Both the position numbers and the translations under genes were made by a program. A stretch of DNA of 64,000 nucleotides from Isoetes taiwanensis (lineage: Eukaryota > Streptophyta > Lycopodiopsida > Isoetales > Isoetaceae): positions 18,205,570 to 18,269,569 of the forward strand of contig JAJEKV010000008.1 in the NCBI GenBank assembly GCA_021234155.1, given 5' to 3'. How positions within the stretch are numbered: position 1 is the stretch's first letter; each line of letters begins with the position of its first letter. This document shows positions 51,301 through 62,879 of this stretch, piece by piece. The notes below the pieces were generated by a model that saw nothing but the letters and a program-made list of their open reading frames with translations, made no database searches and was not told where the DNA came from.

Positions 51301-52167
51301 ATTGTATTTGTTGATCAAAGAAAAAGCCGGAAAATTTGAAGTAAAATGGGAAAGACATCAAAAAAGACATAGACAAAACTTGCTGGTTATAAAGAAGGAG
51401 GACCATAACGGGTACCACCGTGCAATTTGTAAATTGCATGGTATGAGCCGAGATTCATGTGCTAAAATTGGCACATATGGGAAGATTCAATGACATTAGG
51501 AAGTTTGAAAATGCCGCTGTGTACATTGATGACCTTAACATAATAAATGGAAATGACATTGGAGAATCAATGAAATCACACATATACACACATAAGAGAC
51601 TTATATATGACAGTATGCAACTTTTCCTTGGGAGTGAAATACATATTAAGGACAAAAATGTAATTTCAATATCACTGGCTGTGTTGAGGACAAATAATAG
51701 AGGATGGTATTCACTAGCAGATATGACAAAAGAAATAATCTTACCCTTGAAGTTTACAAATTCATTACATCATACAGTAATCGTATTGGTAAGCCAAGGT
51801 CATATTATCACGTGATCTGGCTCTACGGAGAGCACAATCCAAACCATGAGGTTGCCGCCAGTGGACGGTTTTAACTGATGGAGGCCTTCAGAAAAATGGC
51901 TTGCAGGAAAGAGGTACACAAGACGGTTCTCGATATCTACATAAGGAACACCGGATCAAGCATAATCCGGGGATAAGGATATGCTTCCCAAAAATGATGT
52001 AAAGCCGGGAAAAGGGTAAATAAGTAAGTAAAAAGTGTGAGGAAAAGGAAAAAGAATAAAATATTAGAGGGCGTGGCCTTTGGCATCACAAACAAAGGCC
52101 TCAAGACTCCTTGTTGTATGCATTGCGCCAATCACAGGAAAACTCGCAGTAGCCCTCAAACAAATCT
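48329..52167. other. interior between the 2.2 kb repeats; open frames of unknown origin
   Basis: Several + strand frames are longer than expected by chance in AT-rich DNA: 48782-49063 (93 codons), 50959-51339 (126) and 51459-51815 (118). The 126-codon frame contains LGDMAQIVSMATASLGRFNK, loosely like the conserved ELGDVAG-A-TAS-GKFDKK stretch of the plant ribosome biogenesis regulator RRS1. The similarity is short and could be chance. Near 50442 a frame reads KAFAKGLNHIP before breaking. No retroelement catalytic motif was found, so the nature of the interior is open. Confidence 0.35.
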
Positions 52168-54410
52168 ATTGAGGTAGGGATTTTTTTATTAATATGCATG
52201 ACATCAAAACATCAAGAATGATGTAGATCAATTGCCGCTTTTACATGGAATGATGATGCATAAAATACACATTAACGTAAAGCGTAACAAGGTGCTAACC
52301 AAATGAAGGATTGATGAGTACCCATAAGACAAATGGGAAGACAGAAAGACCTCAAAATACACACAAGAATGAATAGGATAAGAAAGGGTGCATAGAAAAG
52401 AAGTCAACATGGAATATTGAAAGGATTAATACAACTTTGATGAAGAGGAATGGTGTTTAAAAATTAAAAATAAAAAGGAGTGCAAGGTATTAGATTTATG
52501 GTAAAACAATAAGAAATTAGGGTTCCTGAGCATGCTAGGTTCCGCCTTTATGGAACCGGAATGGTATGAGCTGCTAGATGATGCGCTTACATTCGCATTC
52601 CACAAGAATAGCCGTAAGACGTAATTCGTGAAGTGGTTATAAGGGAAATTTAAGGACATCACGCTAATGTGAATAAATTCTATGCTAAGGGACCGCCATC
52701 AACCGTATATAAGTCATGGTTCGACATGAGGGTAAAAATCGCCAAAAGATAGAAGCCCTGTACCCAACATTTTCTCGTAGCTTCTTCCGTGGTATGAGCA
52801 TGTAAGTGAAAAAGGGGACCTCACATGGCCACGAGGAAGAGACTGAATTTGAGAGCAAAGATGGCTTCCAAAAGGAAGAAGATCTTCAATTCGTAAGGGC
52901 CGGCCAGAGCAACATCTCAGAGGTTGAGAGGAAGGAAGTAGAAAAAAGATAAGAGTATAGAGTCAATGTCAAAGAATGCGTATGGGATGTAAGAATGCAG
53001 CCATGGATGCTCAAAATGAGCAAGAATAAAGGTAATCAAGGGGATCCAACCAAACAAAGATGTCAGAACCCAAATTGAGTGGGATGAAACGCGACAACAA
53101 TGAAACCCCACATGGAAATTCTTCCCCGAGCGAACTATCGTGCTCCCATCTCTTTTGTGATGATCTTTGTTATATTTTGAAGAAGAAATTTATAAAGAAA
53201 GGCTTAAGTTAGATTTAGTTCATTTAAAGATGCATGGATTTTTTTCGGATTGCAATTATTACTAGACATGATTGCCGTGTATACTAAACTTAAATAAGCA
53301 CAAGCTTCTATGCAGTTTCCCTGCAGAGTGGAAAAAATACAAAGCAGTAAAAATAGAATGATGTCCGGATATAAATAGGAACTCGTGGCTTTTGAGACAA
53401 AGGGTTGAAAGAAGAAGTAAACTGGGATCTAGATCTAGGAATGAATAATACTTTATAAAAGCATTAAGATGGATTGAGAAGCAAAGAATGTTATGAAGTT
53501 AAGTGATTTACGTAACTTTAGATAGGCCGAAGTATAAGGTTTAAAATAAACAGGAATGCCAAATTGAGAGTTACTTTTTGGGATTAACACTCAATGCACA
53601 AATGGTGCATGTAATTAGAGGAGTATGATACTAAAATAATTGAAATACCGCGGAATAAGATGTTTTGGTCGCATAAAAGTCGGAAAGGACCCTTGTCCTT
53701 ATATGAGATGTTTGCTTATTACTTCTACATGCCAGCCTATGATCTATAACTAAACTATCTAGGACTATTAGATCTCGCGGGAGTATGCGTAATATTACAT
53801 ACTTAGAAGACATACTAGAGGATGTTTTAAATGGAAGTACATCTCCAAGGTAAGGGAGATTACATCATCACAAGCAAAGAAGCCGAGCACAAAAGCATAG
53901 TAGTCGATGCGATGTAGGTGGATAAAGTAGCAGAGCTCATATGAACTTAAATAAATTTTTATTTGATTCATTATAGGCATAGTGATAGATAACCTGTAGT
54001 CCCATCACACCGCTTAGTTCCTACTTTAATTACCCTTCTTAGGCTAATAATATTTACTGCTTTAACCGCAGGTAAATCCGTGTTTTCTCTCATTTTATGC
54101 TTTGATGTTTCGCTCATAGTCAGGAATTTCAAGTGTTTGTTCCAAATGTGAATGGGATACCGAGAATACACTACCAATGCCCATTTGAATAATAATGTCT
54201 TACTACACAAGTTAAAAGATGTAATAAGATTGTTTCTTATATATGATCAAATGTTTGGTTATTAATTTGAGATAAATATAAGAAGAGATAATTCTTTTCC
54301 TCGCCTAGAGAATTAAACTCGTGATGTTTCTAGGTTGCTATGTAGACTTGGGTGATTCCAAATGGAATATTACATAAAAGTCCGAAACAGATTTGAGGGT
54401 TTTTTTTCCA
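52168..54410 (+). repeat. right copy of 2.2 kb direct repeat
   Basis: Second copy of 46098-48328. It ends at tttgaggg followed by eight T. The T run coincides with the 3' (poly A) end of the minus-strand LINE, so the real repeat may have continued and been cut by the LINE insertion. Short minus frames such as 52662-52426 and 53111-52917 are shared with the left copy only in part and are probably not genes. Confidence 0.85.
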
Positions 54411-55110
54411 AGGCCTCGAACCTTTGATTACAAGTAGGTAGGCCTAGCTTTTTCACCAGGAGACCTCTGTTGCTAATGATGGGAGATTTGCACCGAAATA
54501 GGATGATCTTCCACCGGCTATAGGTCAAGAGATAGCATACATCAAAATATGTGGCCCAATTACTTGCTGCCGTAATCGCATTCAACTGACCTTCCGGGCC
54601 GATTTCTAGGCCGCCATTAGTGTACTCTAAGAGGACAAAAGTTACTAATCTTACTTCACACCTAATCACCATCATGATTTTGCTCCCTGATCATGCAGCA
54701 CCGATCATGCAAATGGCTATCTGCCACGTGGGCGTCATGTACTGGCATGTTCAGGTGGGGCTGCAGAGATCCCTGTATAAAAAACCTCTTTCACATTGGG
54801 TTTTACTTTTTTTCTTTTCAATCCGGGCCTCGCTTTGGGTACGTATATGGTATGGCGCCTAACCGGCTGATGGAAGGGACAACAAAGGAGATGGTTAAGC
54901 ACTGCTTCCTATTGTCCGATTTTGCACTTATTGCTTAGGATGAGGGGGGTCTGCCATCTGATCTCAATATGAAGAGTTTCCCCCTCTTCCATTCTTCTCT
55001 CAGATCATCATCCAGTCGATAACTCAGATCCAAGTTGATCTAAGCAGTTCTCATGAAGTAATGCCTGCCTGCATTTCATCCATTTTGTTGTTTCCTCCTC
55101 CTTTTTGTCT
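54411..55110 (-). other. LINE 3' untranslated region
   Basis: Follows the ORF2 stop at 55111 and leads to the T run at 54402-54409. A 101-codon - frame (54675-54370) overlaps it without a recognised domain. Near 54420 there is a tRNA-like cctcgaacctttgattac word. I infer UTR from position only. Confidence 0.5.
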
Positions 55111-58100
55111 TCATTTATTTTTTTCTTCATGATCCAGGAGTACTGTGCTGCTATGGTCGCCACAATGTTTCGTCCACATTTCCGTTATGAGAAGGTTTGG
55201 CTCTATTTCCCTATTTTCAAAATGCATAACTGTGTATCTTCTCCAAATGGTCCAGCATGTGGGCTTCAGTGATGTTCCAAAGCTCTCGATCATTTCTTTG
55301 CTCCCCAGATTTGGTGTGGCCTCAGGATATTCCTTCAACCCAGGTTCATTGTTTCCTAATATTTGCCATGTCGCGATATTTTGCGTATTGTATAGCCGCC
55401 TTCTCTCATGAATTGGGTGGAGAACTATGTTATGCCGTAATACCGCCGTGATTTACAATGGTAAGTTCCTTCCATATTCTCCATGCTTTTTTCCATATGC
55501 TTGGGTGTGCTTACAGAGCCAGAACACATGCTTTTGAGTTGCAGGTTCTCCACACCAGTTGCATTGGTAGAAGGATGGGGCTTGGCCTCTAACATATCTC
55601 CTGGGGATTGCACCTTTGTTTCCCATGAGCCACATTAAATATTTCACCTTTGAGTGACATGCATTGGACCAGATAAGTTTAAGCAATCTTGTTCTTTGAA
55701 TATCTCTTTCAATGCCCATACTGAGAGCTTTGTGGAATAACTTGGAGTTCTGATTTTCCCCTACAGCTTGCATTATTCTTCCCATTTTGGGGGTGAACAT
55801 GAAGAAGTCGAATTGGCCTGCTTCCCCATACTTCCAGTACCACATGCGGGGGTCCCACTCCAGGTCCTCTGAGCTGCAGTTCCTAAAGATCATGAGATTG
55901 ATGTCTTGCCCCTTTTCGACCTCTGGATCTGCTACCATGTACTTCCCTTTGAGGTCTATTACTCTTATTTTCTTCCATTGTCTTTGAGTCTGTTGTGGGA
56001 TATCCTGTATTTCTGGAACTAACTTTTGAACTATGGTGCCATTTTCTGTTGCCAGGAACCTGTATCCCCTGCTGTCCTGCTCACTTGGCTGGTACCAGAC
56101 TTCCCTTTCATTGTTTTCAGTTTGGATGCAGTGCCATTTCTCCTGCAAGGGGAGATTCTGGTTTGACAGTTCCTGCCAAGCTTCTTTTACTGATTGCATG
56201 AGGATTTCAACATCATTCATAATTCTTTTTCTTGGGCAAGGTCCCAGGATCTGAAGTAGCTTTTGCAAGGTAGCTTCCCTTGTAGGCATGAGGAATTTAT
56301 CAATGTCTTCCACCAGCCTTATTCCTTTTTTATGAAGCCATCTCCATCCCAGTCTGTACCTATCTTCCCCCAGTTGCTGCCCTTGAAATTTTATTCTGGG
56401 GTTATGGTAAAGCAATTGTTTTTTGAATTGATTAGGTGATACCTGGTCAAGTTGCAGCAACATCGGCTTGAAGTGCTCCCAAAGGTTGAATAGCCCTGCA
56501 GAGAATCCCTGTAGGCCCTTTGCCTTGAGTGGGCAGTTTGCAAATGCCCATAAGGGGTCAGATTTCCATTTAACTCCCTTTTTTCTATCAGGAGTTGCTT
56601 TTAGCAACATGTGCCTAAAAAGGAGCTTCCATGGTTGCTGGCCAGGAGATAGGGCCCTAACAAAGAGCTTGAAGAGCAGGGCCTTTGCCTGTTTAATAGG
56701 ATCAATTAATCCCAATCCTCCCAAGTCTTTAGGCAAGATTATACTTTTCCAGCCAACTTTAGATGCCGAGTTTATTTCCCCAACTTGCCCCTTCCATAAA
56801 TAAATTCTGATGCATTTGGTGATTTCCTGAAGGTACTGCCTTTTGACCACCCAGCCACTTGTGAGGTACCATAAGGACCCGAGAATGATACTATTAACCA
56901 CAGTTGCCCTGGCAGGGAGGGAGAGCCCCTTGTTTGCCCATCTTGCTAAATGATTTTTTATTAAGGCTACCATGTGCACTTCCTGATCTGCATTGTTTAT
57001 GTCTGGTCCCACCTGGAAGGCCAAATACCTTGTTGTTTCATGTTGTTCCAACCATTTGAATCCCCTGCTATTTCCCCAAGTTGGCATCTGTTTGTTGGAC
57101 ACCCAAATTCCATAGGACTTTCCCCAGTTTATTGCTGCACCCGAGGCCTGGCAGAAGGTGGATAGACAAGTTTCCATTTTTTCCAGATTTTTTTCCGTGC
57201 CCTTCACAAATATTGCTGTATCATCTGCAAACTCACAATCCCTTAGAGTGGCATCATATTGGATTAAGTCTCTTAACTGTTCACCATCATCAGGGAGTTC
57301 TAAGCCTTGGGGCCCTTCATTACTTGCAAGATAATAGCCCAGAGCTTCTGCCATTAATATGAAGAGGGCAGGTGCCAAGGGGCAACCTTGCCTGACAGAT
57401 CTATGGAGCTGAATTTGCTTTCCCAGGTATCCATTAATCATGGTTCTACTTGTGGTTCCCCTGTATAAAATAGAAGCTATTCTTATGAAGGGCCTGGAGA
57501 TCCCAAGTTTTTCCATAACTTTCTCCATAAATGTCCAGTCTGTTCTGTCATACGCCTTCTCGAAATCTAACAGGATAATGGCCAGGTCTTTATTGGATTC
57601 TTTGGCCCATTCTTGTGCTAGCTTCAGGGTGGCTATATTCTCCAAGATTAGTCTTCCTTTCACAAATCCTGTTTGGGCATTTCTGATAACAGCTGGCAAA
57701 ACTTCCCTTAGTCTCATTGATAGTGCTTTTGCCACTATCTTATAAATAGTGCACATCATGGATATGGGTCTCCAATTTTTAAGCTCAGATAAATCCCCCT
57801 TCTTAGGGACCAGAGTGATGCATCCTTCAAGGAATTCCTGTTCCCATTTTCCTTGCTCTATGGCCCTGTTCCACGACTCTAAGATCACAGGCCCTATCCA
57901 TTCCCAATTTTTACTAAAGAAGGATGGGGGTATGCCATCAAGACCCGGACTTTTTTCCTCATTCAATTCTTTCAAAGCCTTTTTCAATTCATCCACTGAG
58001 AATGGCTTGTTGAGTGCTGCATTCATGTTGTCACTTATGATTCTAGGCACTTTTTGCAGAACTCTAGCCATTGCTTGGCTTCTGTTGTGACCCATGGGGA

Positions 58101-59392
58101 CTTCATCAAATACTTCAGCAAAGTAAGTGTCCACCATTTGTTGCATTTTGTCCTGCTGGGTGACAAGCTGACCATTGAGGTCTTTCAGGGCCAGAATGGG
58201 GGGAGACGTGGCCTTGCCCTTGAGAGCTACATAGTGTGCATGAGAGAGTTGCCTTTCATTGAGGAGCCAGGTAATATTACTCTTTTCAAAGTAATTCAGA
58301 ATTTTCTCCTGTTCAACTCTTGCAATCTCATTTTTGAGCCTTGCAACCCCGCCTCTTTGGCCCATTCATATTATCCCCGTCTCCTTTCAATACTCATCGC
58401 CGAGGCCGCATTATTTCTAAGTGTGCACGCTTTGCCAAGCAGCTTCCTTCTTTTTTAATTCTCAGCTTCAAGATTCCACCTTTGTAGTTTTTTGGATATG
58501 TGCTTTGATCACCTCGCTAGCCCCCTCGTCCCGGTTTATTTCCCCAAGCATCTAATACCTTCCTTGCGCAGACCGTGATCTTCGCTAATTGTTCTCCTAA
58601 TGCTTGCCTTCCTTTTTTCCCCCCCTAAGGTTGTTTTTGCTGGTGAAAATTAATGGCCTATGGTCAGAGAAGTCCAAGAAACCTGTTTTTATTTGCATAC
58701 TACCACCTCTGTTACAAAACCATTCAGTAGCATATACCCTATCCAATCTTTCCAACCGCCTTCCTCGAAATTTGATATCCATGTAGGCTCTGTGGTGGGG
58801 GGTAAAGCTCTCGTATGAAGTAAAACTGAAAGTTGAAGCATAGATCAAACCATACCTCTTTCTCATCGTTTGACATTTGGAGGTCATTGCTTCCCCCTTG
58901 TCTGTCTTCCAGATCCTCCAGCATATTGAAGTCTCCCAACATCAAGAGTCCTTGCAAATCTTCAGGAATGAGGGGGGCTATTTGCTTCCATAGAAAAGTC
59001 CTTTGATCAGGTTCCCCACTGTGGGCATATATATTCAGAAACCCTATTCTGTCCCTTCCTAGGTTCATGATTAACAATTGAGCTCTACCAGGAAACAGAA
59101 TTTTATGGCTCTCTATTAGGGAGACCCATTTTGGGCCAATTACCATGAGTGTGCCACCACTTGCTCTCACATCTCTAATGGCTGCAGGGTTCCAGAAGTG
59201 TTTCCCTGCAGCTATTTTCCTTCTTTCATTCCCATTTATTATTTTTGTCTCCTGAATGGCTATCAGGTCAAAGCAACCCGTTTCAGCTTCCAATCCCCTT
59301 ATGTGCAGTTTGAGCCTGTCGAGTTTTGTCACTCTAGTGTCCCTAGTGCTCATTCCCTGCACATTCCATGTTAATATATTTAGACTTAACAT
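55111..59392 (-). pseudogene. LINE ORF2 (endonuclease + reverse transcriptase + zinc knuckle), broken by a few frameshifts
   Basis: Starts MLSLNILTWNVQGM at 59392. Endonuclease motifs in order: TWNVQGM, IQETK, LNIYAHSG, LGDFNML, then, in another frame, SDHRPLIF near 58640. The first break is at a six-G run (58797-58802). A noisy ~230-base linker (58597-58366) follows. Then a single 970-codon frame (58365-55453) holds the RT: NWRPISMMCTIYKI (197-210), DFEKAYD with the first catalytic Asp (267-273), RQGCPL (325-330) and FADD (379-382). Near its end CNWCGEPATQKHVFWLC fits the LINE zf-RVT zinc motif. A one-base break near 55500 shifts the frame; coding resumes through AIWKKAWRIWKE to the stop at 55111. 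The catalytic residues are present. RT copies element RNA at the nicked target. With the few breaks repaired the length would match L1-type ORF2, so the element may be recent or the breaks may be sequence errors. Confidence 0.93.
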
Positions 59393-59499
59393 TGAGGGAC
59401 ATGGATCCCTCTACTTCTGAGGGTTGCTGCATCAAACCATTCGAACTCCTCAATTGGGACTCCCCTTGATCTCCTTTCGCCAATCAAGATGAGGAAATT

Positions 59500-60610
59500 C
59501 GACTCTTACCGCTTTTGTGAAAATAGATTCCATTCCGAAGAATTTTCGTCTATTGCATTTAGAACACTATTTCCATTGCCATTTTGTTCCTTCTATTTAC
59601 TTCACAGGGCAAGTGGATCAGAACCGGAAATTCCCAGTTTTGTAGTGGACCAGCCACACTTTTCCCTATTATAATGCTTTTCCGAAAGTAATTGCTATGG
59701 TGAATATGCCGCGTTTGGTTGATCATGACTGGCCGGCCCCGTTGTTCACCAATTCTTCTCGCTTGCAAAGACTCTTTGGGATTTGGGTCCGGAGCCATAT
59801 CAACTTCATTGCTGCCCACCCGCTGCAGGTTCTGTGGAGGTGTCTTTTTATTATATCTATGTTCTCCCTTTTCGTTTTCCTCGTTGAATGTCATCCGCTC
59901 TCACACATTAGCTTCTGTGAAGTTTCTTTTTCTGTGAATTTTTCTTTTCTAACCTAATCGCTTGACTATTCGGGTTTTTTGGCTTTGCTTTGGTGTGTGG
60001 TTTGCACTTATCCCCTTCCGATTTTGCATATCATAAACATCCTTATTTGGCCCTCTTGCTCATGTAATCTCCCTTTTGTTCCTCGGTTTCTCCCTCTTTT
60101 CTTGTTTGGAGTATTGTCGGGTTCTACTTCATTCCAAGTTAATTGCTTTTTCTCCTTGTTCTGAGGGTTGGGCGCCCTCTCCAAAGGCCTATATTCCTGC
60201 GCAAAAGCATGCTTCCCCAGCTGGAGCACCTCTCAATGCTACCTGATCCCATCTACTAGATGAGGGATTTTGCTAGAGTACGCTAGAATAGTTACTTTGG
60301 CTTTGCCCCCCTCGCACCCATATCCCTGTATTGTCGTCGCGACCAAAGACCACTTCCCCAGAGAACTCATTGCTTTATTAAGAATTCTTGTATGCAGCCT
60401 TTCCCCGAATGTTGAAAAGCGTAACTGCGACCTCCTCACAGACCATTTTTCTCCTTTTGCACATCAAAGTTGTCCACCCAAGGGTAATAGGTGGCCTGCT
60501 TTCTCCGCATCAAATAGTCTTTTCTTTCCAGGAGCCCCTTGACCTCCTCATTGCCAATCGAAGCACTATTATTTCAACAAAGCCGGAAGCCTGTGGAGGA
60601 GCATCTTACT
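59500..60610 (-). pseudogene. candidate LINE ORF1 remnant
   Basis: Lies upstream of ORF2 in the same direction, where the RNA-binding ORF1 protein belongs. Minus frames include 60439-60239 (containing LGKWSLVATTIQGYG and GGKAKVTILAYSSKI), 60229-60008 with a basic KKRGRNRGTKGR stretch, and 59894-59559. Upstream, about 60590-60470, a frame gives EEVKGLLERKDYLMRRKQAT. Frames switch often. No zinc knuckle or RRM was confirmed, so the call rests on position and the basic composition. Confidence 0.45.
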
Positions 60611-60629
60611 CCATAACATTGGTCATTAA

Positions 60630-62720
60630 ACCACCTTAGGACTTCTTCACCGTATCCGGGATATTTGTGTAGTTTAAGTAGAATAGCACAATTTAAGTCA
60701 AGGCTTCTAATCAATGAGGTTTAGTTCTTCCTTTCACCAAATCCATGAATCTACCTATATGATGTGTTATCACCGATTTGGCTTCTTGAGCCGCTGTTGC
60801 ACCGGAGGAGCTTCTCCAACTCTAGGCCCTCAAGTTGTGCTGTGTAGCATTTGATTTTCCATTGCTTTTTCAGATTTTTCTTCTACCATAAAGCTTAAAT
60901 TGCCTCATCTATAACCTTTGATTTCCTTTCTACTTTCCATATTTTTTTGGGATGAGGTTGGCCTGTGTCCCCATATTTCGGGAATAGTCAAAATACTCTC
61001 TTCCATCCCATGCCTCGGTCCGCTTGGGCGTACCAATATTAACCTAAAAGTGATCAATGGTCTCTGTGGGGGGTCATGCATTACCCATATGTATCCATCT
61101 CGCCTCGTGGGGGTCACAAAATACTACCCCATGAGTGCACAATGGTGTCCATACTAGACTAATTCTGTAGTCGTGCATCTGAAGCTAGCTTATCCCCCAC
61201 TACTCATGCTGTTCCAAAAGTGGAGGACACGATAGGTTTTTTAAGTTCTACCACGCCTGGGATCATCATCGTGATACCCCCCAATGACTAACTCCCAAAG
61301 ATAAACATACATTGGAAAAAGTGTTTAAACCCATGACCAAAATGTACATTTATTTTAGCATTATTAGTATATACCAACTCACCACACATCCTGCTGGGCA
61401 AAACTTTGCCTTATATATTGACTTTGTAGTGTGGATTTAATCCCGCCTTAGAAGTCTAGGTCCTAGGGCAAACCCCTAGTATGGCCTTTAGCCCCTACCT
61501 AATCCTAGTGTAGTCCCATTGTTTTTTATTACTTTGTTAAGGTCCATACTAGACTAATCTTGTACGCATCTAGCTAGTTTATCCCACTACCTTACAAGTA
61601 GCCTAAAGTGGAGACACGTAGGCTTGCCCACCACGCCGATCAATACCGCACACCCCAATAACCAACTCCCAAAGATAACACATTGGCAAGGTTTAAACCC
61701 ATGACCAAATGCACATTTATTTTGTTACTATTAAAGTATATACCAACTCGTCACACATCCGCTAAAGTAAAAACTTTTGCCTTACACTTTGTAGCAAGCG
61801 TGATTTCTAATCCCGCTCCTTTAGGAAGTCTAGGTCCTAGGTAAACTTTAGGCACCTTTTAGCCTCACCATCCTAGTGCTAAATGCAATATGTCCCATTG
61901 TTTTTATTACTTTGTTTGCTGGGTCCATACTAGACTTAATCTTGCATGCATCTAGCTAGCTTATCCCACTACCCAAGCGCTGTACCCAAAGTGAGGACAC
62001 GTATATATAGGGCTTTTAAGTTCTACCACGCCGGGATCATCATCGATACCCCCAATAACCAACTCCCCAAAGATAAACATACATTGGCAAGGTTTGAACC
62101 TCTTGACCTTTTGGTGGTCGCCATCTGGCAATTATTTCAAACTACTGAAGCCTAGGAGGAGACGACGATTTGGGCGTTGAACCACCTTGTGGACTTCTTC
62201 AAATTACATCCAGAGATGTAGTAGTTTAAGTAGAATAGCACAATTTTTGCTTCTCGCGCTTCTAATTCAATGAGGTTTAGTCTTTCTTCACTCAAATCCA
62301 TGAATTCCATATCAGCACTGTGGTTATCACTGGATTTGCCTCTCTTGGAGCCAGCACCGAGGAGCTTCTCCAACTCTAGGCCCTAAGTTGTGCCGTGTAC
62401 ATTTGATTTCTTCCATTGCTTTTTTCAGATTTTTTCTTTTCACTACAAAGCTGGGCCTCTCAGAATCCCTTTGATTTCCTTTTCATTTCATATTTTTTTT
62501 GGGATGAGGTTGGTTCTGTGTCTATTATTTCGAATAGTCGGGTGTGTGTAAGTATTTCTCTTCCATCCCATGCCTTTGGTCCGCTTGGGGCAAGCAAAAG
62601 TATCAATGTGGTCGTGGGGGCCACATTACCCCGATGTATCCATCCCGCCCTCGTAGGTCACATGCATTACCCCATGAGTAGCGCATCGACCCCGTGGGGG
62701 CCGCCAGCCATTACCCCATG
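60630..62720. repeat. compound duplication: ~500 bp flanking repeats around a ~390 bp tandem array
   Basis: Segment A1 (about 60630-61146) and A2 (about 62185-62690) match in order: agtttaagtagaatagcacaat, caatgaggtttag, gaggagcttctccaactctaggccct, cattgctttt, tttttttgggatgaggttgg and cttccatcccatgcct. Corresponding words are offset by about 1551 bases. Between them lie three B units. A frame on the - strand of A2 (62373-62152) reads MDLSEERLNLIELEAREAKI; the same stretch in A1 is frame-broken. The block could be a duplicated ORF1 N-terminal or 5' UTR segment of the LINE. Confidence 0.7.
61147..62155. repeat. ~390 bp tandem repeat, 2.6 units
   Basis: Units begin at gtccatactagact, at 61147, 61542 and 61923 (periods 395 and 381). 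Each contains agctagcttatcccactac, ttctaccacgcc-ggatcatcatcg (less clear in unit 2), aaccaactcccaaagata, cattggcaaggtttaaacccatgacc and, in the full units, gaagtctaggtccta. The third unit stops near 62100. The tRNA-like ttaaacccatgacc/ttgaacctcttgacc word is inside each unit. Confidence 0.8.
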
Positions 62721-62815
62721 AGTATGCATACGACCGTCTCAGGTCATGTATAACACCCTAGCAGTCATCAACATGGTCCGTAGGGCCGCTGCACTTCACC
62801 CCTTGATGCTGATCC
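62611..62815. repeat. ~42 bp minisatellite, about 5 units
   Basis: Units start near 62611, 62651, 62692, 62734 and 62776. The consensus is of the form cgtgggggcca-gcattaccccatgagtatgcat. Two more units (about 61057 and 61104) occur at the matching end of segment A1. Periods are 40-43 bases. Confidence 0.65.
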
Positions 62816-62879
62816 TGGCGCGTATTTACCGGAGCTGATGAGCTTGCCCATCAAAGGTCAGCCAAGTTGTGATGTTTTC

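Larger units (their letters stand above)
46098..54410. mobile_element. putative LTR element with ~2.2 kb terminal direct repeats
   Basis: Two same-strand copies, 46098-48328 and 52168-54410, enclose 3.84 kb. The repeat length and spacing suit a large-LTR element. The ends do not show the usual TG/CA; both copies start ggga-T run-attaatatgcat and end tttgaggg-T run. No gag or pol was recognised in the interior, so this could also be a segmental duplication or two separate insertions. Confidence 0.45.
54402..60620 (-). mobile_element. L1-type LINE (non-LTR retrotransposon)
   Basis: Read right to left: a probable ORF1 (60.6-59.5 kb), ORF2 with endonuclease and reverse transcriptase (59392-55111), a ~700 base 3' region, and a T run at 54402-54409 on the + strand that would be the poly(A) tail. 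The structure is that of plant L1-clade LINEs, which move by target-primed reverse transcription at T-rich sites. The 5' boundary is uncertain because duplicated DNA begins at 60.63 kb, which may be part of the element. Confidence 0.8.

Noticed and set aside
54620-54938. Plus frames of about 80 codons near the LINE 3' end
   Set aside because: They lie in the LINE 3' untranslated region, antisense to the element, without domains.
57440-58458. Plus-strand frames of 101, 113 and 134 codons
   Set aside because: They are antisense shadows of the LINE RT.
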